Part shown: positions 37,675 through 45,113 of the stretch, piece after piece
Layout of the letters: every line of letters starts with the position of its first letter
Numbering within the stretch: position 1 is the stretch's first letter
NCBI RefSeq assembly: GCF_001429285.1
Contig: NZ_LMJJ01000044.1
Span: 261,350-325,349 of the forward strand
DNA from: Ensifer sp. Root278
GTDB lineage: Bacteria > Pseudomonadota > Alphaproteobacteria > Rhizobiales > Rhizobiaceae
Reading direction: 5' to 3'
DNA length: 64,000 nt
Notes under the pieces: model-generated
Database searches by the model: none
What the model saw: only the letters and a program-made list of their open reading frames with translations
Told to the model about the DNA's origin: nothing
Program-made: the position numbers and the translations under genes

Positions 37675-38928
37675 CTATTCGAAGACGATCTGGCGGACGT
37701 CGATGTTGCGGGCGCGAAAGCCGGCTTCGCAGTAATAGAAATAGAACTCCCACAGCCGCTTGAAGCGCAAGTCGAAGCCCAACGGCTCGATCCTGTTCCA
37801 GACCGACCAGAAGCGCTCGCGCCATTCGCCGAGTGTCCGGGCGTAATCGATGCCGAAGCCGAAATCGTTGATCATGCGCAGGCCGACATGGCCGCCAAGG
37901 TCGATGAGATGTTCGCGCGTAGGCAGCATTCCGCCCGGGAAAACGTATTTCTGGATGAAGTCCGGATTGGAGCGGTACTCCTCATAGGCTTCGGGCTTGA
38001 TGGTGATGATCTGCAGGCCGGCCTTGCCGCCGGGCTTCAGGCATTGCTTGAGCTGCGAGAAATAGGTCGCCCAGAACTTTTCGCCGACCGCCTCGAACAT
38101 TTCGATCGAGACGATGCGGTCATAGGTGCCTCTTTCCTCGCGGTAGTCCTGGAATTTCAGTTCGACGCGGTCGGCAAGGCCGGCCCGGTGGATGCGTTCG
38201 CGGGCGAAGGCCAGTTGCTCGCGGCTGATCGTCAACCCGGTCACCTTGCAGCCTATCTCGCTCGCTGCAAATTCCGCAAAGCCGCCCCAGCCGCAGCCGA
38301 TCTCCAGCACGTGGTCGCCAGCGCGCAGGTTGGTGGCTTCCGCCAGTGCGCGATATTTGGCCGCCTGCGCGGAGCGGAGGTCGTTGGCGCCGGTGGCGTA
38401 GAGTGCGGACGAATAGGTCATGCTCGGATCCAGCCATTCGCTGTAGAAGGCGTTGCCGAGGTCGTAGTGAGCTGAGATGTTGCGGCGTGCGCCGGTTTTC
38501 GTATTCGCGTTGCGCCAGTGCAGGAACTTTTCGACAAGATGAAGCAGGCCACGCGCCCGGTTCGGGAAGTGCTTGCCGATCTCGGCATTGACGAGGAAGA
38601 GCTCGAGAAAAGCGCCGACATCGGGACTGTCCCAGTCGCCGTCGATATAGCTTTCGGCCGCCCCGATCGTGCCGCCTGTCACGGCGCGTTGCGGCAGGTT
38701 CCAGTTGTTCAAGGTGAGGATCGCGCTTGGGCCCGCTCTCTTGCCCCTCATCACCAGTTTGCGGCCATCCGGCACCGTGAGCATCAATGTCCCGGCCTGA
38801 AGATGCACGAGCGCGCTGAGCACCATGCGTGCCTTCAATGGGAAATCCCGCAGGACCATCGAGAGATTCTCGGCGGAAAGCTCCTGTGCGCCGTTGAACG
38901 CGGCGAGACTTGCTTCCAGCTCACGCAT
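37675..38928 (-). CDS. cfa: cyclopropane-fatty-acyl-phospholipid synthase
   Basis: A 417-residue SAM-dependent enzyme that methylenates unsaturated phospholipid acyl chains in the inner membrane. SAM motif LEIGCGWGGFAEFAA is at about residues 191-205, preceded by AHYDLGNAFYSEWLDPSMTYS. QKYVFPGGMLPTREHL and ERFWSVWNRIEPLGFDLRF are typical. An N-terminal domain of about 130 residues is present. The start at 38928 has GGGG upstream. Monocistronic. Confidence 0.94.
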   Translation of the reverse strand: MRELEASLAAFNGAQELSAENLSMVLRDFPLKARMVLSALVHLQAGTLMLTVPDGRKLVMRGKRAGPSAILTLNNWNLPQRAVTGGTIGAAESYIDGDWDSPDVGAFLELFLVNAEIGKHFPNRARGLLHLVEKFLHWRNANTKTGARRNISAHYDLGNAFYSEWLDPSMTYSSALYATGANDLRSAQAAKYRALAEATNLRAGDHVLEIGCGWGGFAEFAASEIGCKVTGLTISREQLAFARERIHRAGLADRVELKFQDYREERGTYDRIVSIEMFEAVGEKFWATYFSQLKQCLKPGGKAGLQIITIKPEAYEEYRSNPDFIQKYVFPGGMLPTREHLIDLGGHVGLRMINDFGFGIDYARTLGEWRERFWSVWNRIEPLGFDLRFKRLWEFYFYYCEAGFRARNIDVRQIVFE

Positions 38929-39021
38929 ACACCACCCCCTCAGCTGTTGCATCCGTAAGGTGAGCCTAGCGGCAATCGCCCGAGACGCCAACCATGGATT
39001 TCTACCGGGGGCCTGTATCCG

Positions 39022-40470
39022 TTACGGTTCTCTCGGCGGGCTTGTGATCTCGCGGAACGCTGCAAGCGCCCGATCCCGCGCAAGGGCGTGGTCGACGATC
39101 GGCTTTGGATAGGTTGCGCCAAGCTCGATGCCGGCGCCCGAAAGCACGGCAGCCGGAGCCGCAAAGGGGCGATGGATGTAGCGTGGCTCCAGCCGACCAA
39201 GTTCCGGGACGAATCGCTTCACATAGGCTCCATCCGGGTCGAACTTTTCGCCCTGGAGAACAGGATTGAAGATCCGGAAGAACGGCGCCGCATCCGCGCC
39301 CGACCCCGCGACCCATTGCCAGCTTGCGGCGTTGTTGGCCGGATCCGCATCCACGAGGGTGTCGCGAAACCATTGCTCGCCTTTCCGCCAGTCGATCAGC
39401 AGGTCCTTGATGAGGAACGAGGCGGTGATCATGCGCACGCGATTGTGCATGTAGCCATGCCGCCAGAGCTGTCGCATGCCGGCGTCGACGATCGGGAAAC
39501 CGGTCAAGCCCTTGGTCCAGCGGGAAAAATCGCCGTCATGGTCCAGCCAGCGGAAACGATCGAACCGGCGATCGAGATTGCGACGCGGGAGTTCGGGATA
39601 GTGAAACAACAGATGGTAGGAGAATTCGCGCCAGGCGATCTCCTTGCGAAAGGTGGCAACACCTTCACCGCCATCGGTCTCGATTCCCTGCGTCGCGTGC
39701 CAGACCTGCGCCGGCGAGATTTCTCCGAAGGCGAGGTGAGGAGAGAGCAGGGATGTGCCGTCAGCCTCTGGACGGTCCCGGCGCACTTTGTAGTCTGCAA
39801 GCTTTTCGTCGATAAATTCGTCGAGGCGAGTGGTCGCGCCTTTTTCCCCCGGCGCCCATATTTCGCTGAACGTCGCTGCCCAGTTCGGTTTCGTTGGCAG
39901 AAGCGACCACGCGTCAAGCTGTTCTGAAGGGGGCCAGCTTTCCGGCGTCGCGATCTTTTGCGGCTCGTCGATCGGTGGAGCCGGCTCAACCTTCGCTTCG
40001 AGCGCGCGCCAGAAAGGCGTGAACACGCGATAGGGCCCACCGGTCGTCGTCAACAAGCGCATGGGCTCGTGCAGCAATTGCCCGGCAAAGCTCTCGGCCG
40101 CGATGCCCTGAGCTGCGAGTGCTTTCTTCAGGGCCGTATCGGTGGCAATGCCACACGGGTCGTAGCGGCGATTCCAATGGACACGCTTCGCTCCCGATAG
40201 GCGCGACACTTCGCTGAGGACGTCCAGTGGGTCGCCGGAGCGGAGAATGAGTCGCGAGCCGATCCGGCCCAGTCGAGCCCCTAACGCTTCCAGCGAATGG
40301 TGCAGCCACCATTGCTGCGCCGTGCCCAGCGGACCGTTGCCGCTTTCGTTCGGCTCCCGGATATAGAGCGGAATGACGGCAGCCTCATTGGCCGCAGCCG
40401 CAAGGGCCCTGTTGTCGCCAAGGCGCAGGTCCTTGCGGAACCAGACGATGATGGGCGCCGCGTTTGTCAT
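39022..40470 (-). CDS. phrB: deoxyribodipyrimidine photolyase
   Basis: A 482-residue class I photolyase that repairs UV cyclobutane dimers with blue light. N-terminal antenna domain: IIVWFRKDLRLGDNRALAAA. FAD-binding domain: TSLLSPHLAFGEISPAQVWH, EIAWREFSYHLLFHYP, FPIVDAGMRQLWRHGYMHNR, and the terminal ASWQWVAGSGADAAPFFRIF with the conserved Trp. It lies downstream of tRNA-Asn on the same strand but behind that tRNA's terminator. Confidence 0.95.
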   Translation of the reverse strand: MTNAAPIIVWFRKDLRLGDNRALAAAANEAAVIPLYIREPNESGNGPLGTAQQWWLHHSLEALGARLGRIGSRLILRSGDPLDVLSEVSRLSGAKRVHWNRRYDPCGIATDTALKKALAAQGIAAESFAGQLLHEPMRLLTTTGGPYRVFTPFWRALEAKVEPAPPIDEPQKIATPESWPPSEQLDAWSLLPTKPNWAATFSEIWAPGEKGATTRLDEFIDEKLADYKVRRDRPEADGTSLLSPHLAFGEISPAQVWHATQGIETDGGEGVATFRKEIAWREFSYHLLFHYPELPRRNLDRRFDRFRWLDHDGDFSRWTKGLTGFPIVDAGMRQLWRHGYMHNRVRMITASFLIKDLLIDWRKGEQWFRDTLVDADPANNAASWQWVAGSGADAAPFFRIFNPVLQGEKFDPDGAYVKRFVPELGRLEPRYIHRPFAAPAAVLSGAGIELGATYPKPIVDHALARDRALAAFREITSPPREP

Positions 40471-40522
40471 AGGTGCCGTCTAGGACTGGGATTGATCACC
40501 GGGGGAACTTAGGTGCAAAATG

Positions 40523-40561
40523 AAAAAGAGCCATTCGCATTTTCTGCAAATGGCTCTTTTT
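40523..40561 (-). terminator. tRNA-Asn terminator
   Basis: A 13-bp perfect inverted repeat AAAAAGAGCCATT / AATGGCTCTTTTT with a 13-base loop. The A/T ends make it bidirectional; it separates tRNA-Asn from phrB. Confidence 0.9.
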
Positions 40562-40566
40562 GAAAC

Positions 40567-40641
40567 TGGCTCCCCGGGCCGGATTCGAACCGGCGACCTG
40601 TCGATTAACAGTCGAATGCTCTACCGCTGAGCTACCAGGGA
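40567..40641 (-). tRNA. tRNA-Asn (anticodon GTT)
   Basis: A 75-base minus-strand cloverleaf. Acceptor TCCCTGG pairs with CCGGGGA; anticodon loop ACTGTTAAT; T loop GGTTCGAATCC; CCA encoded. Confidence 0.97.
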
Positions 40642-40800
40642 TCATCCGCGCCGCTGTTTCGCTGTGCGCTTCAGAAGTGAGGCTGCTAATACGCATGCTT
40701 TTCCGATTTGCCAAGCGGTTTTTTCAAAAAAAATGACAAGTTCGGTTGCGAGGCTGTGGAGAAGTCCCCAATTGTGGGAAAAGATGCCGGATAGGGAATG

Positions 40801-41094
40801 ATGAATAAAAACAGGAAGCAGCCGCATTTCGGGATTGATCCGCAGACGCGTCAGATCGTGCTCGGGAAGTGGCGCATCACGCTGCCGGAATCGCCACTGC
40901 TGCGTATCCTGTTGGGCTCGCTTCTGGTGTTCTTTGGTTTTCTTGGCTTTCTGCCGGTGCTCGGCTTCTGGATGATACCGCTGGGCCTCATCGTGCTTTC
41001 GCACGATATCCCATCCGTCCGCCGTCGCCGGCGTCGCCTGGCTGTTTGGTGGGCGCGCTGGCGCGGACGAGCCGATTCTTCGAACGGCTCGTGA
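40801..41094 (+). CDS. small membrane protein, unknown function
   Basis: A 97-residue protein (MNKNRKQPHFGIDPQTRQIV) with two closely spaced transmembrane helices (residues about 33-60, RILLGSLLVFFGFLGFLPVL) and a strongly basic cytoplasmic tail (RRRRRRLAVWWARWRGRADS). I know such proteins from rhizobial genomes only as hypothetical. AGGGA precedes tandem ATGs at 40798 and 40801. Confidence 0.75.
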   Translation: MNKNRKQPHFGIDPQTRQIVLGKWRITLPESPLLRILLGSLLVFFGFLGFLPVLGFWMIPLGLIVLSHDIPSVRRRRRRLAVWWARWRGRADSSNGS

Positions 41095-41219
41095 ACCGGA
41101 GCTATTGCGGTCAAAGCACCCGCCCCGAAGCGGCTGAACCCTTTGTTGAGGGAGGCCGCCGAAAACTTTTCGGCAACCCATCAAACGCATAATGCAGTCG
41201 CGAATCAGGATGGGGACGC

Positions 41220-41942
41220 ATGGCCAAAGCCACTACGAAACGTCGAAGCCGGAATTCCGGTCGGAGCAGGGGCAAACAAGGCGGTATGGCGCCGTGGTAT
41301 CTGGCCGCCGCACTCACTGTCGGCGGCGTGGTCGCTTACGATCATCGCGCCGAACTGCAGCATTGGCCGGTGGTATCGGACGTGGTCGCGTTCACGTCCC
41401 GACACGAGTCGAGGCCGAAGCCCGTTCGTGTCGCGCAGAAATCGGACGCGCGTCCCGCGCAGCAGGCGGAGAAGCAGAAGCCGAATCCGATGACAAGAGT
41501 TGCCCTCGCCGCTCCGGTGCCGTCCGTCGACGTCGGCGCCAAGGCGCCGACACCCGTGGTGCGGCCCAATGAGGAAGTGAAGACGGCATCCGTTCGCACG
41601 GATCAGTTTTATTTCTGCGGGATTCGCAACGACAACTGCGTGATCGACGGCGCCACCTTCCTGTACCATGGCGAAACGATCCGCGTGGCAGACGTCGATG
41701 CGCCGCGTATTCGCCAGGCAAGCTGCGACAAGGAACGTTCGCGCGGCTTCTATGCCAAGCAGCGCCTGCGCGAGCTGCTGAACGCGGGTGACTTCAAGCT
41801 GGAAACGGCGAGCGGTCGTCAGGATGCCAAGGCCGGTGAAAAGCTGCGGCTGGTTACCCGCGGCGACCAGTCCATCGGGCGCGTGCTCGTATCCGAGGGG
41901 CTGGTGCGGCCGTGGACAGGACACGCGACGCCCTGGTGTTGA
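41220..41942 (+). CDS. membrane-anchored SNase-like protein with altered catalytic residues
   Basis: A 240-residue protein. Basic N-terminus, one transmembrane helix (about residues 24-40, APWYLAAALTVGGVVAYD), a proline/lysine-rich linker to about 110, then an SNase-fold domain (VIDGATFLYHGETIRVADVD). Compared with staphylococcal nuclease the general-base Glu is Arg (DAPRI instead of DTPEI), and the DKYGR arginine motif is replaced by DAKAGEKLR. It may therefore bind but not cut nucleic acid. A second, intact-looking relative lies at 45410-46222. Confidence 0.85.
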   Translation: MAKATTKRRSRNSGRSRGKQGGMAPWYLAAALTVGGVVAYDHRAELQHWPVVSDVVAFTSRHESRPKPVRVAQKSDARPAQQAEKQKPNPMTRVALAAPVPSVDVGAKAPTPVVRPNEEVKTASVRTDQFYFCGIRNDNCVIDGATFLYHGETIRVADVDAPRIRQASCDKERSRGFYAKQRLRELLNAGDFKLETASGRQDAKAGEKLRLVTRGDQSIGRVLVSEGLVRPWTGHATPWC

Positions 41943-42094
41943 GGCCACCCCAGATGCGATCGGCGGAGGTTCGCGATCGCTCTGTGGAAAGTATCCGTCT
42001 TACAAATCGACGACGCGTTTTTCGGAAAATGCCTCTTGCGGTTTTTCTGCAATCATTCTAAATCCGCGCCAACGCTCGGTTATCCGAGCTGTGA

Positions 42095-42168
42095 GGCCTC
42101 GTGGCGGAGTGGTGACGCAGAGGACTGCAAATCCTTGTACCCCGGTTCAATTCCGGGCGAGGCCTCCA
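42095..42168 (+). tRNA. tRNA-Cys (anticodon GCA)
   Basis: A 74-base cloverleaf: acceptor GGCCTCG / CGAGGCC, anticodon arm AGGACTGCAAATCCT, T arm CCGGTTCAATTCCGG, encoded CCA. Its 3' end borders the prophage-like element, so it is a plausible attachment site. Confidence 0.97.
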
Positions 42169-42231
42169 AACATTTTCACCAACGAAATCAACACGTTGTA
42201 GCGATGTCGAGGCGGGGAAATCCCCGCTTCC

Positions 42232-42319
42232 ATGTCGCGTCATGTTGCAAGCCAGTACGATTGATTTCAAATGGTTTTCTGCGACACTCGGCTACTCCAC
42301 GCGACATGAAACGCGACAT
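42232..42319. repeat. CGCGACAT repeats, possible integrase arm-type sites
   Basis: Three copies of CGCGACAT lie within 90 bases downstream of tRNA-Cys: inverted at 42232-42239, direct at 42300-42307 and 42312-42319. A related GCGACA occurs at 42281. A GGCGGGGAAATCCCCGC palindrome lies just before them. The spacing beside a tRNA fits arm-type integrase sites; the role is inferred. Confidence 0.55.
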
Positions 42320-42333
42320 AGAGGGCTTGGGAA

Positions 42334-42534
42334 ATGGCAGGCGAGCATCTGAAGACCTTGGACTCGGCACTGGAGAAAGCGCGAGAGCATCGAAGGGCTC
42401 TAGCTGCTAAATTGGCTGGCGATTATAACCGGGGCCAAACTGAGAGTTGGCGCGACCAGTTTGTGCAGACTCAGCAAGCAATAGATGCCTTGCTCCGGGC
42501 GATCGAAGACGAAAAGGCCCTCCAGCCCAAATAA
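42334..42534 (+). CDS. small helical protein, unknown
   Basis: A 66-residue, charged, predicted coiled-coil protein (MAGEHLKTLDSALEKAREHR; QTQQAIDALLRAIEDEKALQ). No family recognised, no export signal. First gene of the element, next to the possible arm-type repeats, a place where phage excisionases or accessory factors often sit, but it has no helix-turn-helix that I can see. Confidence 0.6.
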   Translation: MAGEHLKTLDSALEKAREHRRALAAKLAGDYNRGQTESWRDQFVQTQQAIDALLRAIEDEKALQPK

Positions 42535-42566
42535 GGCCGCTTCGGCGCCGTTAAGCATCTGACGAA

Positions 42567-42845
42567 TCAGGTAGCCGCCGGCAGAAACCCGCTGACCAAC
42601 TGCGCGTGCGTAAAATCTGGATCTCCATCCTCGCCGCCGACGAAGACGAAGCAAGCCATCATGTATTCGGCCTTGAGGTGGATTCCCTCGATCGTGACCG
42701 ACCGGTAGGCACACAGCGCCTCACCGGATCGCATCATCTCGGCGACGACGTCATCGGGCACGTCGCCGCCTGGCAGGCCGTAGTAGCGCGCCATAGCGGT
42801 CCTGTGGGCGTCTATGAGGCTTTGGACTGTTTGGACGTCGGACAT
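42567..42845 (-). CDS. unknown small protein, third gene of the left operon
   Basis: A 92-residue protein (MSDVQTVQSLIDAHRTAMAR) with an N-terminal helix and a beta-rich rest (EYMMACFVFVGGEDGDPDFT). No signal peptide and no recognised domain. It starts 3 bases after the stop of the Tat-signal gene, so it belongs to the minus-strand operon controlled from the divergent switch at 43425-43502. Confidence 0.65.
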   Translation of the reverse strand: MSDVQTVQSLIDAHRTAMARYYGLPGGDVPDDVVAEMMRSGEALCAYRSVTIEGIHLKAEYMMACFVFVGGEDGDPDFTHAQLVSGFLPAAT

Positions 42846-42848
42846 CTC

Positions 42849-43172
42849 TTAGCCCCCCGCAGGAAAGCCAGCGCTGGCTAGGACCGCCTTAGCGCGCTCG
42901 CTTGGAGGCTGCTGCCTGCATGTCTGGTTGTATACGTCCCGTCCACCGCTCCGGTGGGCGACAAAGCTGTCCATCACGTCGACGCCAAGCTCTTCCGCGA
43001 CTGCGCAGTGCTCTGCCCAGAGGAAGGCGTAATAGTGCTCAAGCTCTTTGCGGGTCGGCGGCGTGAGAACGCTCGCAGTGTCAGCGGCTGGCGCCGGCAA
43101 GGGAATCGCCGTCACGCCGCCGGCCGTACCTGCAAGGCCGCCCAAAAGGGTTCTTCTGCTGATCGCGGTCAT
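42849..43172 (-). CDS. Tat-signal exported small protein, second gene of the left operon
   Basis: A 107-residue protein with a twin-arginine signal (ISRRTLLGGLAGTAGGVTAI, cleavage near residue 29). The short mature domain contains ELEHYYAFLWAEHCAVAEEL and VYNQTCRQQPPSERAK, with two cysteines. No family recognised. Its ATG overlaps the stop of the preceding gene by 4 bases. Export by Tat implies folding, perhaps with a cofactor, before secretion. Confidence 0.68.
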   Translation of the reverse strand: MTAISRRTLLGGLAGTAGGVTAIPLPAPAADTASVLTPPTRKELEHYYAFLWAEHCAVAEELGVDVMDSFVAHRSGGRDVYNQTCRQQPPSERAKAVLASAGFPAGG

Positions 43173-43411
43173 TGGTGGGACTCCTTCAGCGCGAGGGAGA
43201 TCAGATCGTTGGCCTTACGGACTTCCTGGGAGAGCGTGTAGGCCAGATGCGAGATCGCGTTGATTTCGGTTTCGTCGCATCCGGTGGTGCCCTCTGCCGC
43301 CATGATCAGCGCCTGGGCAAGGTTTCGGGTGCCACAGAGGCGATCAACGGCTTCGACAAGTCTGTCTCTAGGCAAGCCTTCGGCGACTGCCTGAATCGAT
43401 CGAGCAAGCAT
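43169..43411 (-). CDS. unknown small protein, first gene of the left operon
   Basis: An 80-residue all-helical protein (MLARSIQAVAEGLPRDRLVE; EINAISHLAYTLSQEVRKAN). The ATG at 43411 has GGAG 8 bases upstream; a GTG at 43420 is in frame. It lies just behind operator O1 and heads a three-gene operon with 4-base and 3-base junctions. No export signal, no recognised domain. Confidence 0.65.
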   Translation of the reverse strand: MLARSIQAVAEGLPRDRLVEAVDRLCGTRNLAQALIMAAEGTTGCDETEINAISHLAYTLSQEVRKANDLISLALKESHQ

Positions 43412-43424
43412 CGTAGTCACTCCA

Positions 43425-43502
43425 AATGGTGATATTTACACCATTAACGATAATATCATCGCCGATTTGCTGTCAACAGGAAATGGTGATAAAAACACCA
43501 CA
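43425..43502. promoter_or_regulatory. divergent phage-type switch with two 21-bp operators
   Basis: Operator O1 (43425-43445) is the perfect 7+7 palindrome AATGGTG-N7-CACCATT. O2 (43482-43502) is AATGGTG-N7-CACCACA. They are 57 bases apart. On the minus strand a perfect -35 TTGACA (43476-43471) and -10 TATTAT (43455-43450) would start transcription inside O1. O2 touches the ATG of the XRE gene, so each operator covers one start. The XRE protein is the obvious candidate repressor. Confidence 0.8.
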
Positions 43503-43735
43503 TGAAGCCAAATCAATGTCGAATGGGGCGTGCAGCCCTCAATTGGAGCACCCAGGAACTCGCACAAAAGGCGGGCGTGGGAGCAAACACGGTCAACCGC
43601 TTCGAGTCCGGTCAGGATGCTCGCGTGAGCAGCGTCGACAAGATGAGGAACGCGATGGAAGAGGCCGGCGTCGTTTTCATCGCCGATGGCGAGGCATCCG
43701 CTGCCGGCGGCCCTGGAGTGAGACTGGGAAGATGA
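43502..43735 (+). CDS. XRE-family helix-turn-helix regulator
   Basis: A 77-residue Cro/CI-like protein. The HTH is residues 9-40 (ALNWSTQELAQKAGVGANTV-NRFESG). The ATG overlaps operator O2 and no leader with a ribosome-binding site fits well, so the message may be leaderless; an internal ATG at 43523 is an alternative. Its stop overlaps the next start by ATGA. It likely represses itself and the divergent three-gene operon. Confidence 0.88.
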   Translation: MKPNQCRMGRAALNWSTQELAQKAGVGANTVNRFESGQDARVSSVDKMRNAMEEAGVVFIADGEASAAGGPGVRLGR

Positions 43736-44289
43736 AAAGACTTCTTGCACTGCTCGCTGTGGTCAGCCTGCCGATTATTGCGCAGGCCAGCACTAAAGAA
43801 CTCGACATTGCTGCAATGCAGGCGACCCGCTTCGGCCTAAAACCCATGCCTGCAGCGGATCGGCAAGCACTGGCGGAGGCTGCACTAGCCTATTGGAAAA
43901 GTTTCGATAGCCGCATTCCGCGAAACTCACCCCAGACACTGGAGTGGCTGAGGGGCGAAATGAATACGACGGATGGGACACGCATCTCGAAGGTAACGGG
44001 TTCGCCTGAATATGCAGTGATGCATCTTGCCGACATTTCCGAGAATTGCGTCTCTCTCTTCGAGAGCTTGACAAAGAGCATCGCGGGCGATCGTCTGACC
44101 GAGATGTATCTGTGGACGAAGACCCTATCTTGCCACAAGTCGCCAGACGACTTGCTGGTGTATTTGCAAAGGGCAGGGCTTTCGAACGGTCGATATGATG
44201 GTGAGTTCCAACTTCAACACTTTGGCTTCTATCACAGCACCGTGACCGGCCACATCGCCAATGCGCTCATCTCGGAGCCGGTCCAATAA
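43732..44289 (+). CDS. secreted protein of unknown function, coupled to the XRE gene
   Basis: A 185-residue exported protein. Signal peptide at residues 1-19 (MKRLLALLAVVSLPIIAQA). The mature part is helical with an isolated pair of cysteines (ISENCVSLFES; TKTLSCHKSPDD) that could form a disulfide. I do not recognise a domain. ATGA overlap with the XRE gene indicates translational coupling, so the repressor and an exported protein are made together. Confidence 0.72.
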   Translation: MKRLLALLAVVSLPIIAQASTKELDIAAMQATRFGLKPMPAADRQALAEAALAYWKSFDSRIPRNSPQTLEWLRGEMNTTDGTRISKVTGSPEYAVMHLADISENCVSLFESLTKSIAGDRLTEMYLWTKTLSCHKSPDDLLVYLQRAGLSNGRYDGEFQLQHFGFYHSTVTGHIANALISEPVQ

Positions 44290-44303
44290 CCGACTTTTGG
44301 GAT

Positions 44304-44331
44304 TTGATTAAATTTCAACCAAACCTATATT
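44304..44331 (+). promoter_or_regulatory. sigma-70-type promoter of candidate sRNA A
   Basis: TTGATT (44304-44309), a 16-base spacer, and TATATT (44326-44331). Predicted start near 44338. Confidence 0.6.
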
Positions 44332-44337
44332 GAAGGC

Positions 44338-44422
44338 ATACGGTCCCTCTCGCCTGCTGACCACGGATGTACTGGCAGCGGCGGGAGGCGATCACGAAAG
44401 GTCGGGTTATCCGGCCTTTTTT
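44338..44422 (+). ncRNA. candidate small RNA A
   Basis: About 85 bases between a promoter and a terminator with no credible reading frame. A long hairpin spans 44346-44388: CCTCTCGCC pairs with GGCGGGAGG and, with single bulges, GCTG-CC pairs with GGCAGC, closed by an 11-base loop. The terminator GGTCGG-GTTAT-CCGGCC is followed by six Ts. The last 30 bases are nearly the same as those of candidate RNA B. Confidence 0.6.
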
Positions 44423-44465
44423 GTTGCAGTGAGTAGATCCCCCTGCTTTGCTTGCGGCGTCTGCC

Positions 44466-44654
44466 TTACGACTGGCAGACGATCTTTGCGACCTGTTCGC
44501 GATCCTCCTTGGACCACTGCTCCGGCTTTTCACCGTGAGCGGTCGCGCCGTGAAGCTCGATGTGCTTCCAAAGCTCGGCTTCAGTCTCGGCCGTGAATGA
44601 TCCTGGACAGGCTTCCATACCGGGGAAGTCCTTGCACCGGTAAGTGTATGGCAT
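44466..44654 (-). CDS. DUF1059-like small protein
   Basis: A 62-residue protein (MPYTYRCKDFPGMEACPGSF) with the DUF1059 pattern: two cysteines in RCKDFPGMEACPG, then ETEAELWKHIELHGATAHGE, a helix with His residues. Likely a small metal-binding or structural domain; function unknown. GGAGGG lies upstream of the ATG. Located between the two candidate RNAs and opposite in direction. Confidence 0.78.
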   Translation of the reverse strand: MPYTYRCKDFPGMEACPGSFTAETEAELWKHIELHGATAHGEKPEQWSKEDREQVAKIVCQS

Positions 44655-44859
44655 CGCGTTCACCCTCCCATTTTTCCCTCGCAGGATATCATGTGGGAGT
44701 TTGAGCGCCGCCCTCAAAATCCCCGTGCAGGAGGCGGATTTTCGCCGTCCAGCATGGCGCCCGGTGTCTGACATAGGCTGTCCGTTGCCCGAGCATTTTC
44801 CTGCTGTAGGAGAGCCCAAAGCGCCCGACCGCGCCCTGGCGCAAATGCGTTCAAAGGAT

Positions 44860-44888
44860 TTGGCAATGAGCTAGGGGAGGAGTATAAT
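44860..44888 (+). promoter_or_regulatory. strong sigma-70-type promoter of candidate sRNA B
   Basis: TTGGCA (44860-44865), a 17-base spacer and a perfect TATAAT (44883-44888). Predicted start at about 44895-44896. The 200 bases before it (44655-44859) show no gene. Confidence 0.72.
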
Positions 44889-44895
44889 CCCTCTT

Positions 44896-45034
44896 GCCGG
44901 TAGCGTCTGGCTCGCGTCAAGTGACGACAAAGCTTGATTTGCGGTATCTCCAATGGGTTTCAAGAGGCTCATCGGAGGAACCAGAACCACCCGCTACCGG
45001 TTCTCGGAAGGTCGGGTTTAGCCCGGCCTTTTTT
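44896..45034 (+). ncRNA. candidate structured small RNA B
   Basis: About 139 bases bounded by a consensus promoter and a 7-bp terminator (GGTCGGG / CCCGGCC, six Ts). Bases 44897-44905 CCGGTAGCG pair perfectly with CGCTACCGG at 44992-45000, and TCTGG (44906-44910) with CCAGA (44981-44985). Two inner hairpins are visible: CGTC-AAGT-GACG and CTTGA/TCAAG, giving a multi-branched RNA. I do not recognise it as 6S, tmRNA, SRP RNA, RNase P or any riboswitch. Confidence 0.65.
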
Positions 45035-45113
45035 GTTGCCTATATTTTACCATTGACTAATACGTGCGCTGTGCGAACCTAAGACCCTCGGTTGTAGGGC
45101 GTGGGGGGACACC

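Noticed and set aside
37595..37680. Guanidine (mini-ykkC) riboswitch upstream of the SMR pair
   Set aside because: Hairpins are present, but the loops do not show the paired ACGR motif.
42567..43411. Classical toxin-antitoxin module
   Set aside because: None of the three proteins shows a known toxin or antitoxin fold, and one carries a Tat signal.
44300..45040. Retron msr-msd or toxIN-type RNA
   Set aside because: No reverse transcriptase or ToxN-like gene nearby; RNA B lacks tandem repeats.
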